DNA of 64,000 bases from CAZEHS01 sp964424355 (GTDB lineage: Bacteria; Bacillota; Clostridia; Peptostreptococcales; Acidaminobacteraceae), in NCBI GenBank assembly GCA_964424355.1, contig CAYRIO010000003.1, positions 124,001-188,000 on the forward strand. The letters run 5' to 3'. Made by a program: the position numbers and the translations under genes. This document shows positions 41,190 through 50,183 of the stretch, piece by piece (position 1 is the first letter of the stretch; every line of letters begins with the position of its first letter). The notes under the pieces were generated by a model. That model did not search any database, had not been told where the DNA came from, and saw nothing but the letters and a program-made list of their open reading frames with translations.

Positions 41190-43064
41190 ATGAAAGCCTG
41201 GCTTAAAAACATAATCAAGACGCTTCCAATGAAACTGTTGTTTTTTTCAATGATCAGTGTAACCTATCTGGAGCTTTTCATCCGGGGAGACGTGTTGAAA
41301 ACCATCCTTTGGTTCTGGACCCACCCCAATATGTTCTTTGTGAATGTCCTGGCGGTTCTTGGCATCATCCTGCTGATTCACAGCCTGATCAATCACTGGA
41401 AAACATCCGCGGTGCTCACCATGGTCCTGGTATTTCTGTTCGGCATGGTGAATTCCGTAAAATTCAAGACCCTGGGCCAGTACTATTATCCTTGGGATAA
41501 CAGCTCCTTCAGCCAAATCGGGGGCATCAGTAAAAATCTTGTCAACCTGGATTTCTCAAAACCGCTGCTGTTTCTCATTCTTGGGAGCGTACTCTGGGTA
41601 TGGCTTCTGCGCCGGGATTATTTCAGCGGCGCAGCGCTGAAACTGAAGGGGTTTCAGCGTCTGGTCGCCTTGGGCTTGGCAGTCGTCTCCATCGGGGCCA
41701 TGGTCTATCATAAGGAGTGGCACCTGGATGCCGAAATGAATGCCCTGGGTGTCCGCAATTACGCCTGGGCACCGGTGCACAGCTACCAGAACAACGGATC
41801 GGTCCTTGCATATCTCATCAATTATCGGATGAACTACATAGAAAAGCCCAAAAACTACAGCAAGGAACAGATTGCTGCGGTGGTGGATGATATCTCTGCC
41901 GCTTATATGGCGGAGAACAAAGGCCAAAACGGGCAAGCGGCCGTGAAGCCCAATATCATCGTGGTCATGAGCGAGGCGCTGTGGGACCCTAACCAGTTGA
42001 GCAAGGTGAAATTCAGCCAAAATCCGATGGCAAATCTGGAGAAGGCACGTAAATCCAGTTTTGTATCCCCAACCTTCGGCGGCTATACCTGCAATGTGGA
42101 GTTTGAATTCCTCACGGGGATGACGATGAAGTTCTTGCCGCCCACCTCCGTGCCTTACCAACACTTCATCAAGAAATCCATGCCGTCGCTTCCCAGCGAA
42201 CTGAAGAAAAACGGATACGCCACATCGGCCATTCACCCCTATCATGCTACATTCTGGGGTCGGGACAAGGTGTACCCGCTTCTCGGATTTGATGAGTTCA
42301 TCACGGAAGAAAGCTTTAAGGACGCCAAGAAAAAGGGATACTATGTCTCGGATGACAGCGTCATGGACAAGGTGATCGGCAAAATCGAATCGACCCAAGA
42401 GCCGCTCTTTGTGTTCGCTGTGACCATGCAGAATCACGGCCCCTTCAAGGACAACCGCTACAAGGGGACAGAACTGACAATTACCGGGCAGGATCCCGCC
42501 ATGAAGGAGCAGATGCTGGATACCTATGTCCAGGGGGTTCTGGATGCCGACCGGGCATTCAAGAAGCTGACGGATTATGTGGCTGCTTCGGATGAACCGA
42601 CCTTGGTCATTGAATTTGGCGATCACCTGCCCAGCCTGGGGGATAACTTTGAAATGTATCAGAAGTACGGTTATATTCGGGAAGGCGTCACGACATTCCA
42701 GGATATGACCCCGGAGGAACAGCTGAAAATCCGCTGTACCCAAGTCAGCACCTTTTCCAACTATGAGGATATCCAGTTGCCTGCTTACGTAAGCCCTTCA
42801 ATGCTTTCAGCCCGCCTGCTGGCCTATTCCGGTTCAGAGATGGATGGCTATTTTCAAATGATTTATGGCCTTTCCAATAAATTCACCTGTATTTACGGGC
42901 AGAACATCATCGACAATGACGGAATGATGGCCCAGATGGATGATAAAACGGCGCAGGAGTACTGGCAGCTGGAATACGATCTGCTGGTGGGCAAGCAATA
43001 CTTCAAGGAAATCGAGGCGGCCAAGGAGCAGGAGAATGCTCTCCGGGTAGGGCTGAAGCAGTAA
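41190..43064 (+). CDS. LtaS-type polyglycerolphosphate/sulfatase-family transferase
   Basis: 624 aa. Five membrane segments (about 12-32, 47-68, 72-90, 125-141, 157-173) precede an extracellular alkaline-phosphatase-fold domain. Metal/catalytic residues are E262 (VMSEALWDP), nucleophile T300 in FGGYTCNVEFEFLTG, and GDHLPS near 530. LtaS enzymes transfer glycerol phosphate from phosphatidylglycerol onto lipoteichoic acid; other members modify lipids or glycans with phospho groups. GGAGG lies 5 bases before ATG 41190; the frame opens at GTG 41172. It heads a tight six-gene run (gaps 11-35 bases). Confidence 0.87.
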   Translation: MKAWLKNIIKTLPMKLLFFSMISVTYLELFIRGDVLKTILWFWTHPNMFFVNVLAVLGIILLIHSLINHWKTSAVLTMVLVFLFGMVNSVKFKTLGQYYYPWDNSSFSQIGGISKNLVNLDFSKPLLFLILGSVLWVWLLRRDYFSGAALKLKGFQRLVALGLAVVSIGAMVYHKEWHLDAEMNALGVRNYAWAPVHSYQNNGSVLAYLINYRMNYIEKPKNYSKEQIAAVVDDISAAYMAENKGQNGQAAVKPNIIVVMSEALWDPNQLSKVKFSQNPMANLEKARKSSFVSPTFGGYTCNVEFEFLTGMTMKFLPPTSVPYQHFIKKSMPSLPSELKKNGYATSAIHPYHATFWGRDKVYPLLGFDEFITEESFKDAKKKGYYVSDDSVMDKVIGKIESTQEPLFVFAVTMQNHGPFKDNRYKGTELTITGQDPAMKEQMLDTYVQGVLDADRAFKKLTDYVAASDEPTLVIEFGDHLPSLGDNFEMYQKYGYIREGVTTFQDMTPEEQLKIRCTQVSTFSNYEDIQLPAYVSPSMLSARLLAYSGSEMDGYFQMIYGLSNKFTCIYGQNIIDNDGMMAQMDDKTAQEYWQLEYDLLVGKQYFKEIEAAKEQENALRVGLKQ

Positions 43065-43075
43065 CGGGAGGATTT

Positions 43076-43945
43076 ATGCGCTACGAAGGCAGTATCTATC
43101 GACCTCCCAGCGAGGCTCACAGCCTGATTGTACAGGCCACGGTGGGGTGTTCCCACAACAAGTGCCTGTTCTGTACCATGTACAAAGACAAGCAGTTTCG
43201 GATTCGGCCCCTGAACGATATTCTCCAGGATCTGGACTGGGCCCGTGAACAGTATGGTCCCTCTGTGGAACGGATTTTTCTGGCAGATGGGGACGCTCTG
43301 ATCATGAAGACGGCAGATCTGCTGACCCTGTTTGAGCGATGCCGCCAACTGTTTCCGGATTTCAAGCGGATTGGGATCTATGGGTCTCCGATGTCGATCC
43401 TGAGAAAATCTGTCGAAGAACTCACTGCTTTGAAAAATGAAGGCCTGGGCATCATCTATCTGGGAATCGAATCCGGGAGTGATACGGTACTGAGCCGAAT
43501 GGACAAAGGGGTCACCGCTGAAGCCATGATTGCGGCGGGGCGTCAGGTGAAGGCGTCCGGCATCACACTTTCAGCGATGGTGATCCTGGGCTTGGGCGGG
43601 AAAGAGCTGTCTTTGGACCATGCGCGGGAATCCGCCAGGGTATGCACCGCAATCCAACCGGACTATCTGAGCTTGCTGACCTTGATGATTGAAGGCCCAT
43701 CGGCACTGATTCCGTTGATCCGCTCCGGTGCGTTTACAGAAATTTCGCCGGCGGATGTCTTGAATGAACTTCATGCGCTGGTATCGGGGCTGGAGCTTGA
43801 AAAAACCGTCCTCCGGTCCAACCATGCGTCCAATTATGTCAGCATCAATGGAAGATTGCCAAAGGATAAGGAAAAGATCCTTCGGGATATCGACCGCTGC
43901 CTGTCAGATCAGGGCATGCGCTATTCCAATCGGCGCCGGTTGTAA
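43076..43945 (+). CDS. Radical SAM protein with C-x4-C-x2-C cluster
   Basis: 289 aa. The cluster motif is GCSHNKCLFC with C25, C30 and C33, so the first spacing is four residues, not the canonical three. The rest follows the radical-SAM TIM-barrel pattern (LADGDAL for the SAM amino contact, YLGIESGSDTVLSRMDKGVT). The substrate is unknown; this is a stand-alone single-domain enzyme. It starts 11 bases after the LtaS-type gene with GGGAGG and is followed by an acyltransferase, so a cell-envelope modification is conceivable. Confidence 0.85.
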   Translation: MRYEGSIYRPPSEAHSLIVQATVGCSHNKCLFCTMYKDKQFRIRPLNDILQDLDWAREQYGPSVERIFLADGDALIMKTADLLTLFERCRQLFPDFKRIGIYGSPMSILRKSVEELTALKNEGLGIIYLGIESGSDTVLSRMDKGVTAEAMIAAGRQVKASGITLSAMVILGLGGKELSLDHARESARVCTAIQPDYLSLLTLMIEGPSALIPLIRSGAFTEISPADVLNELHALVSGLELEKTVLRSNHASNYVSINGRLPKDKEKILRDIDRCLSDQGMRYSNRRRL

Positions 43946-43967
43946 AGCGGAGTGGAAAAGAGGGGCT

Positions 43968-45074
43968 ATGGAAAAAACGCAACGGAAAAAATTCTTATAT
44001 GCCGATGTCATCCGTGTACTGGCCGTATTTTTAGTCATGTTGATCCATTCGGCGGCGTCCCTTTTAACGGAATGGAACAAGGTTTCTTTTGATTACTGGA
44101 TGTGGGGAAATGCCTATGATTCTCTGGCCAGGGGCAGTGTTCCTCTTTTTGTCATGCTCAGCGGTGCTTTGATCCTGGGAAAGCAGGAAGACACCCGGAC
44201 CTTTTTTAAAAAAAGATTCTCAAGACTGCTGTTTCCCTTCATGTTCTGGGCGACGGTCTACATTAACTGGCGGATCTTTTATAGCGGCGAGGTCCTTCCT
44301 GTCCATCGGATCATCACGGAGTTTTTCACCGGGCCTGTTTTTTACCACCTCTGGTACCTGTACATGGTGATGGGGCTTTATCTGATTACGCCGGTTCTGC
44401 GGAAACTGCTTCGGGTCATTGAGCGCCAGGAACTGCAGTATCTTTTTTGGCTCTGGTTCGCCTGGAATTCAGTCCTGCCCCTGATTAGCTATCTGATATA
44501 CCTGTATGCCGGATATTCGGTCTCCTTGGGTGTGAAGATTCCCATGATCATGGGATATGTCGGGTATTACATTTTAGGGTATGTCCTATCGAAGAAGTCC
44601 TTTTCGAAGAAATCCCTTTCTGCCTGGGGGGCTATCTTAGTGGTCAGCACAGCCCTGACGATTCTGGGAACCTGGGCGTTCACCGATGCCTCGAAGGCTT
44701 TTCAAGCCACCCTGTATGACTATTTTTCCCCAACGGTTGTCCTGCAAGGCGTTTCGCTGTTCATCATTCTGATGCAGCTGGGGAATTCTTTGGAGGAGAA
44801 GGTTTCTGAGGGGATGAAGCGGAAACTGTCCCTGATCGGCAAGTACAGCCTGGGGATGTACCTGGTCCATGTGATGTTCCTCATAGCTTTGGGAGATGGG
44901 GGCCTGGGCTTCAAGCTGCATGGCTCATCCTTTTACCCAGCCTTCGCGATACCGGTGACCGCGGCGGTTTCTTTTGTGCTCTCGTTTTTTGCGGTGGATT
45001 TGTTGGCGAGAATTCCCGGAATCCGCTATGCGGTCGTAGAACGCAGTGATGCAGGGAACCGGAGCGGGAAATGA
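43968..45074 (+). CDS. Acyltransferase 3 (OatA/WecH-type) integral membrane protein
   Basis: 368 aa with about 10 membrane segments. YADVIRVLAVFLVMLIHSA at the N-terminus carries the family's R/H pair, and the SGALILGKQED and FYHLWYLYMVMGLYLITPVL segments are typical of acyltransferase 3. Such proteins move acetyl or other acyl groups onto extracellular glycans. The frame runs back to 43764 over the radical-SAM gene; GAGGGG 3-7 bases before ATG 43968 marks the true start. Co-transcribed with its neighbours. Confidence 0.85.
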   Translation: MEKTQRKKFLYADVIRVLAVFLVMLIHSAASLLTEWNKVSFDYWMWGNAYDSLARGSVPLFVMLSGALILGKQEDTRTFFKKRFSRLLFPFMFWATVYINWRIFYSGEVLPVHRIITEFFTGPVFYHLWYLYMVMGLYLITPVLRKLLRVIERQELQYLFWLWFAWNSVLPLISYLIYLYAGYSVSLGVKIPMIMGYVGYYILGYVLSKKSFSKKSLSAWGAILVVSTALTILGTWAFTDASKAFQATLYDYFSPTVVLQGVSLFIILMQLGNSLEEKVSEGMKRKLSLIGKYSLGMYLVHVMFLIALGDGGLGFKLHGSSFYPAFAIPVTAAVSFVLSFFAVDLLARIPGIRYAVVERSDAGNRSGK

Positions 45075-45099
45075 GCGATCGATTATGGGGGAGACCACA

Positions 45100-46149
45100 A
45101 TGAAAAAACTGAGGCTGGCTTTACTGGGATTTGGAAACGCCGGACAAGCCTTCGCGGTGCTGCTCTTGGAAAAAAGAGCAGAAATCATGGCACAGTATGG
45201 TTACGAGGTTCAGGTGACCGCCATTGCGACGGCTTCCAAGGGAACGCTGTCGGATCCGGCAGGGATAGATCTGGGCAGCGTGCTGCTGGAACTGGAACGG
45301 AGAGGCAGGTTTACCCCGGAAATGCCTGGCTATTGCAATGCCAACAGCCAGCAGATCCTTGAAAGTGCTAAGTATGATGCAGTGGTGGAGCTGACCCCTC
45401 TGGATGTCCACTCAGGACAACCGGCCCTGAGCTATATTGAAACGGCATTATCCAGGGGGGCGCATGTGATTTCGGCCAACAAAGGCCCCCTGGCCTATGG
45501 CGCAAAAAGGCTGAAATCCCTTGCGAGAGAGAACGCTGTTCACTATCTCCATGAAACCACCGTGATGGATGGCACCCCTGTCTTTAACCTGGTGGAGGAA
45601 ACACTGCCCCTGTGCAGGATTCTAGAAATCCAGGGGATCTTGAACACGACGACGAATTTCGTTTTGGAGGAAATGGCTGCGGGGAATTCCTATGAAGCCG
45701 CCCTGGCAGAAGGCCGCAGGCGGGGATTTGTAGAAGCGGACCCCTCCCTGGATATTGATGGTTGGGATGCTTCGGCAAAACTGACGGCTCTGATGAACGT
45801 GCTGATGGGGACGGATATCCGACCGAAGGACATCATCAGGACCGGCATAGGAAATGTGACAATGGAAGATATCCAACGTGCCGCCGCAGAGGGCAAGGTC
45901 ATCAAGCTTCTGTGCAGAGGGCTGTTTGAAGCGGGGGTCCCTGTGGGCAGGGTAGAGCCGGTGAGTTTGGACCGGAGCCATCCCTATGCATCCATCAAAG
46001 GGACTTCCTCGGCGCTAACCCTCCACACGGATTTGATGGGGGCCGTAACGGTGATCGAACATGATCCGGAAATCGAGCAGACGGGATATGGCATCTTCAG
46101 TGATCTCATCCGCCTGATTCGGAAGCTGGGTCCCGGGATAAACCAATAG
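45100..46149 (+). CDS. Homoserine dehydrogenase-like oxidoreductase (no ACT domain)
   Basis: 349 aa. ALLGFGNAGQAFA (7-19) is the Rossmann NAD(P) loop; ELTPLDVHSGQP, ISANKGPLAYG and the lysine/aspartate-rich GILNTTTNFVLEEM and EADPSLDIDGWDASAKL segments match homoserine dehydrogenase, including the catalytic DGxDxxxK form. It is shorter than the feedback-regulated enzymes (about 430 aa) and lacks the ACT domain. Role: aspartate semialdehyde to homoserine or a related oxo-acid reduction. GGGGGAG precedes ATG 45100. Its presence in an envelope-gene run is odd. Confidence 0.85.
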   Translation: MKKLRLALLGFGNAGQAFAVLLLEKRAEIMAQYGYEVQVTAIATASKGTLSDPAGIDLGSVLLELERRGRFTPEMPGYCNANSQQILESAKYDAVVELTPLDVHSGQPALSYIETALSRGAHVISANKGPLAYGAKRLKSLARENAVHYLHETTVMDGTPVFNLVEETLPLCRILEIQGILNTTTNFVLEEMAAGNSYEAALAEGRRRGFVEADPSLDIDGWDASAKLTALMNVLMGTDIRPKDIIRTGIGNVTMEDIQRAAAEGKVIKLLCRGLFEAGVPVGRVEPVSLDRSHPYASIKGTSSALTLHTDLMGAVTVIEHDPEIEQTGYGIFSDLIRLIRKLGPGINQ

Positions 46150-46184
46150 CATTCGCCTGAAGCTGAAACCCAGAAGGAGAGCCT

Positions 46185-47504
46185 ATGGATACAGGAATCT
46201 TGATTGCGGTTGCGGTGATGATCGCTGTGAATATCATCCTCTCCTTGAGAGGAAGCGGAAAGCATGAATCCGAGGGGGTGCTCCGGGAACTGGCGCGTCT
46301 TGAAAGCTCCCTGCGAGAGGAAATCGGACGTAATCGTGATGAAAGCAGCCGGGTCCTGAAAGAAAACCGTGAAGAAGCGGCCAATTCCTTCAAAACCCTG
46401 CTGGAGCAGATGAACAAAGATGCCCGGGAGAACCGGACCGAGCTGAACGGCGGCTTGAAGGGCTTCCAGGAAGCTACGGAGAACCGGCTTGAAAAGGTAC
46501 GGGAAACCGTTGAGGGCCGGCTGAAGATCCTTCAGGATGAAAATGCCCGGAAGCTAGAGGAAATGCGGGTCACGGTGGACGAAAAGCTCCAGGCCTCCGT
46601 TGAAAAACGTTTCAACGATTCCTTCAGGTTGATCAGTGAACGGCTGGATCAGGTCCATAAAGGCTTGGGCGAAATGCAGACCCTGGCAAATGGGGTCGGG
46701 GATCTTAAGAAGGTCCTGTCCAATGTGAAAACCCGGGGAACCCTCGGGGAAATCCAGTTGGGCAGCATTCTGGAGCAGTTCCTGGCCCCGGATCAGTTCG
46801 AGAAGAACGCAGCCATCAAAGAGGGCAGTCTGGAACGGGTGGAGTTTGCAGTCCGGCTGCCGGGGAAAGCTTTGGGAGAACCGCCCCTGCTCCTGCCCAT
46901 AGACTCGAAATTCCCGGTGGAGGATTACCAGCGGCTGCTGGAAGCCTACGATAAAAGTGCGGAGCTCGGTCCGGCAGAGATGGAAAACTACGCCAAACTA
47001 TTTGAAAACGCAGTCAGGAAAAATGCGAAGGATATCCGTGACAAATATCTGAATCCTCCGGTTACCACCGATTTCGCCATCATGTTTGTGCCGACGGAGG
47101 GCCTGTATGCCGAAATTCTAAGGCGGACCGGGCTGTTTGAATCCCTTCAGCGAGACATGAAAATCACCGTCGTGGGCCCCAGCAATCTGGCAGCCTTCCT
47201 GAACAGCCTGCAGATGGGATTCCGAACCCTGGCCATTGAGCAGCGCAGCAGTGAGGTGTGGGAAGTACTGGGTGCTGTAAAAACGGAGTTCGGCGTATTC
47301 GGACAGATCTTGGATAAAACCCGAAAGAAATTGGTGGAGGCCACCAATGTGATCGATAAAGCAGGCGTCCGGTCACGGTCCATCGAACGGCGGCTGCGGC
47401 ACGTTGAAGCCCTCCCGAAGGATGAAACACAGAAGCTGCTGGGAGATTCACTGGAAATTGAGGAAGAGCCGGTGACGGTGGATTCTGAGGACGAGGACCT
47501 ATAA
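46185..47504 (+). CDS. rmuC: DNA recombination protein RmuC homologue
   Basis: 439 aa. Residues 3-19 are a membrane anchor, 30-165 a long coiled coil, and 170-400 the RmuC core (GTLGEIQLGSILEQFLAPDQF, LPIDSKFPVEDYQRLL, FAIMFVPTEGLYAE). RmuC limits inversions and is related to PD-(D/E)XK nucleases. Complete length. AAGGAGAG precedes ATG 46185. It follows the homoserine dehydrogenase-like gene after 35 bases. Confidence 0.92.
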   Translation: MDTGILIAVAVMIAVNIILSLRGSGKHESEGVLRELARLESSLREEIGRNRDESSRVLKENREEAANSFKTLLEQMNKDARENRTELNGGLKGFQEATENRLEKVRETVEGRLKILQDENARKLEEMRVTVDEKLQASVEKRFNDSFRLISERLDQVHKGLGEMQTLANGVGDLKKVLSNVKTRGTLGEIQLGSILEQFLAPDQFEKNAAIKEGSLERVEFAVRLPGKALGEPPLLLPIDSKFPVEDYQRLLEAYDKSAELGPAEMENYAKLFENAVRKNAKDIRDKYLNPPVTTDFAIMFVPTEGLYAEILRRTGLFESLQRDMKITVVGPSNLAAFLNSLQMGFRTLAIEQRSSEVWEVLGAVKTEFGVFGQILDKTRKKLVEATNVIDKAGVRSRSIERRLRHVEALPKDETQKLLGDSLEIEEEPVTVDSEDEDL

Positions 47505-47525
47505 CCCACGGTCACAGGAGGGCTC

Positions 47526-47903
47526 ATGTTTTTCATTGGTGTGTTCGGGACAAGTTATAAAGAAAAAGAAATCGGCGAAGTCACCCTGGATCAGTGCCCC
47601 AACTGTTCGGGGACACCCACCGGGCTGGTGGTGACCCGATACAGCTATTTCCATCTGTTTTTCCTGCCCATATACAAGTGGAACCAGGAATTTGCAGTCT
47701 ATTGCCCCGGTTGTCGGACCTGGTTTCATCTGGATCCGGAGGTTGGGCATCAGATTGAGCAGGGGGCCCTTAAGACCCTGAACTACTGGCAGTTGAAGAA
47801 TGGCAAGACGGCCCATGAGCCATATCGGTGTGAAAATTGCGGCAGTGAGATGGAGACGGGATTCATCTATTGTCCCAGGTGCGGCGCAAAGCGAAGCCTA
47901 TAG
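47526..47903 (+). CDS. Double zinc-ribbon small protein
   Basis: 125 aa. C24/C27 and C60/C63 form one four-cysteine zinc site; C102/C105 and C116/C119 form a C-terminal zinc ribbon (YRCENCGSEMETGFIYCPRCG). A hydrophobic FHLFFLPIYKW strand lies between the first pairs. No catalytic motif. It ends the LtaS-led run, directly before a terminator. Possibly a protein-protein or membrane-associated adaptor; function unknown. Confidence 0.8.
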   Translation: MFFIGVFGTSYKEKEIGEVTLDQCPNCSGTPTGLVVTRYSYFHLFFLPIYKWNQEFAVYCPGCRTWFHLDPEVGHQIEQGALKTLNYWQLKNGKTAHEPYRCENCGSEMETGFIYCPRCGAKRSL

Positions 47904-47910
47904 CTTTTAA

Positions 47911-47942
47911 GGAGACTGTCACCACGCGGTCTCCTGTTTTTG
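47911..47942 (+). terminator. Terminator ending the LtaS-led run
   Basis: GGAGAC and GTCTCC form a 6-bp stem with a 12-base loop, followed by TGTTTTTGTT. Confidence 0.75.
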
Positions 47943-47949
47943 TTATAAT
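47941..47949 (+). promoter_or_regulatory. Extended -10 promoter of the envelope/kinase operon
   Basis: TGTTATAAT (TGnTATAAT) immediately after the terminator T-run, 42 bases before the next gene. Confidence 0.6.
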
Positions 47950-47991
47950 GGGTACTAGGTTTGATGATTAAACAGGGATGAAAGGAGAATT

Positions 47992-48420
47992 ATGGAAATG
48001 CACGATTCGCAGCATCATATGGGTCCGGACCATGAATCCGGGATCCATCGCAAGCATACCGTAAAAGTTCAAAGGAAGAATCGGGTGGTCCGAGGAATCC
48101 TGTATGTCCTGATCATTCTCCTCTGCGGGGTTGCCTGGTGGCAAATCACGCTGCGGGGCTATGAGGTGGCCAAGGCCTATGTGGATCAATCGGTCCAGGA
48201 AGTGCGCCAGGATAACGCCGTCAGCGTGCAGGAACTTCAGGATCGGATAGATGTTCTGGGGCAGGAAATGGCCCAGCTCCGGGAAAGTCTGGACAGTGCA
48301 GGCAGTTCCATCAGCAATTCCGCAACGGTTCAGGGACGGATTGATGAACGGTTGGGCAGTCTGGATAAACAGCTGAAGGATTTGGAAAAGAGCCTTAAAG
48401 TATTGAAGGAGGCGCCCTGA
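47992..48420 (+). CDS. Small membrane-anchored coiled-coil protein
   Basis: 142 aa. Histidine-rich polar N-terminus (1-33), one membrane segment at about 34-52, then a coiled coil (about 65-138) ending in KSLKVLKEAP. Topology places the coiled coil outside. AAAGGAG lies 4 bases before ATG 47992 or 10 before ATG 47998. Its stop overlaps the start of the phosphodiester-glycosidase gene (TGATG), so the two are coupled, perhaps as partner proteins. Family not recognised. Confidence 0.75.
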   Translation: MEMHDSQHHMGPDHESGIHRKHTVKVQRKNRVVRGILYVLIILLCGVAWWQITLRGYEVAKAYVDQSVQEVRQDNAVSVQELQDRIDVLGQEMAQLRESLDSAGSSISNSATVQGRIDERLGSLDKQLKDLEKSLKVLKEAP

Positions 48421-49481
48421 TGAATTTCAGGCCTTTTTTGATCGTCAACCTGTTTCTGCTTTTTCTGGCGGCCCCCTTCGCTTCTCTGATATGGGCGGCA
48501 AAGGACTCTGGAGAGGCTCTCAAAACGATGATCATGGACACCGCCCCATTCTCGGCGCGCTTGTCTGAAATAGAGTCGGATATGGCGGCTTTGGGAGAGG
48601 ATATCAGCGCGTTGGGGGTGATCGCTTCCAAAGCGGAGGAGACCTTTGTCAGCCAGGATGAACAGTTGGGGGATCTGGCGGCTCAGAGTACGACCCAGCG
48701 GAAGCTGTCCGATGACATTTACGAACAGAAGATTCTGGATGTATTGGGGCCGGCCATTGCTACCCACATCTCAGATCGTACTGAAATCAAGATTTTCAAG
48801 CTGGATGAACTGGGGTACCGCGGATTTATCGCCAAAATCAAGCTGTTCGATCCGAAGGCGTTCAAGGTATCCTTAGGGAAATCCAAGCTGGGTTCCCTTG
48901 AAATCACCTCGGCGGCAGCTAAACGGAATAATGCCATCCTGGCCATCAATGGGGGTGGTTTCTATAAGGAAACGCGGAACGGGAAGGAGTACGCCCGACT
49001 GATCGGCAACACCGTCATCAACGGAAAACTGGTGGAACCCTTCAATGGCTACCCGGGGGATCTTTTTTTTGCAGGAATCGATAAGAATGGCCGCGTTGTC
49101 GGGAATGTACCCAAAAGCGAAAAGGAACTGATGAAGCTCAATCCCTATATGGGGGTCAGTTTTATTCCGGTGCTGCTCCAGGACGGCCAAAAAATGACCA
49201 TCCCCCAGAAGTGGATGACGACGAAACAGCCCCGTACCATGATTGGCAAGTACGCCAATGATGATTTGATATTCATTGTCATCGATGGCAGACAAAATGA
49301 CTGGAGCGTGGGCATCACCTTGGAAAAACTCCAGGACAAGCTTCTGAATCTGGGCGTCAAATCCGCTTATAATTTGGATGGCGGCGGTTCCTCGGCATTC
49401 TATTACAATGGAAAAATGCTGAATAAGCCTTCTGATGGCAAGGAACGGCCGGTGGTCAACAATATCCTGGTGATGCCATGA
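48420..49481 (+). CDS. Phosphodiester glycosidase (NAGPA-like) family exported protein
   Basis: 353 aa. Residues 5-27 are a signal anchor or signal peptide, 45-100 helical, and about 120-353 the phosphodiester-glycosidase domain: ILAINGGGFYKETR, PRTMIGKYANDDLIFIVIDGRQ and the diagnostic SAYNLDGGGSSAFYYNG. Homologues remove covering sugar from phosphodiesters, and bacterial members act on cell-wall polymers or exopolysaccharide. It overlaps the coiled-coil gene by one base and precedes a lipoprotein. Confidence 0.87.
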   Translation: MNFRPFLIVNLFLLFLAAPFASLIWAAKDSGEALKTMIMDTAPFSARLSEIESDMAALGEDISALGVIASKAEETFVSQDEQLGDLAAQSTTQRKLSDDIYEQKILDVLGPAIATHISDRTEIKIFKLDELGYRGFIAKIKLFDPKAFKVSLGKSKLGSLEITSAAAKRNNAILAINGGGFYKETRNGKEYARLIGNTVINGKLVEPFNGYPGDLFFAGIDKNGRVVGNVPKSEKELMKLNPYMGVSFIPVLLQDGQKMTIPQKWMTTKQPRTMIGKYANDDLIFIVIDGRQNDWSVGITLEKLQDKLLNLGVKSAYNLDGGGSSAFYYNGKMLNKPSDGKERPVVNNILVMP

Positions 49482-49539
49482 TGGTGTATAATAACGTCAG
49501 AGGGACGAGACCTGTTGACCGTTGTTTCGGGAGGATGCC

Positions 49540-50169
49540 ATGAGGCGGATTATTTTTGCGGCAAGTCTGTTGACTCTTATCCTGGTGCTGCCCTTAACCG
49601 GGTGCAAGGCATCCCAGCAGGATTCCTCGATTGAAGAGGTCCTGCAGATCAACAATGATATCCTGGAGGACCCATTGCTGAAAGAACTGGATCTGCTGGA
49701 GGCGTCTCTTTTAGCACAGGATCCAATTTCTTCGGCATCGGCGGAACCAGCAGCTCTTGAGGAGAATGCATCGGCGATTCCGCCTGAACCGGCACAGGAA
49801 AGATCCCAACCGACAGCTGTATCAGGGTCTTCTGCGGAGCCTTCAACGGATCAATCCGCCGCCTTTAAACGGATTGTTTTCGGAAAGGTCAAAAAAGCGA
49901 CGGATGTGGGGATTGCCCTGCGCGTAATCCAGGCAAAAGCCTTGACCCCGGATGAACTGAAAAGAATCAAGAACGGTGAAAAAATACCACGGACGTTGCT
50001 GACGGACGAAGTGCTGAATCTGGATTACAGCGGTACGACGGCATTTGAGAAAATAGAAAGCGGCACGGCTGTCCCGGCACAGCTTTCGGATGTTGCCAGT
50101 GGGCAGACTGTCCGAGTCACACTGAATCAGTCCGGTAAAATCACATTGCTTCGGATCATCCGAAATTAG
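49540..50169 (+). CDS. Lipoprotein of unknown function
   Basis: 209 aa. MRRIIFAASL, a hydrophobic core and a lipobox VLPLTGC with C22 mark a lipidated exported protein. Residues 30-105 are a Pro/Glu/Ala/Ser-rich linker; about 110-209 a small folded domain (FKRIVFGKVKKATDVGIALRV, KITLLRIIRN). GGGAGG lies 5 bases before ATG 49540; the frame can also open at TTG 49522. Family not recognised. It lies between the glycosidase and a histidine kinase in one transcript. Confidence 0.78.
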   Translation: MRRIIFAASLLTLILVLPLTGCKASQQDSSIEEVLQINNDILEDPLLKELDLLEASLLAQDPISSASAEPAALEENASAIPPEPAQERSQPTAVSGSSAEPSTDQSAAFKRIVFGKVKKATDVGIALRVIQAKALTPDELKRIKNGEKIPRTLLTDEVLNLDYSGTTAFEKIESGTAVPAQLSDVASGQTVRVTLNQSGKITLLRIIRN

Positions 50170-50183
50170 AAGCGGAGAAATTT

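Noticed and set aside
43764..43967. Longer N-terminus for the acyltransferase 3 gene
   Set aside because: It would overlap 182 bases of the radical-SAM gene; the ribosome site and the family N-terminus both fit ATG 43968.
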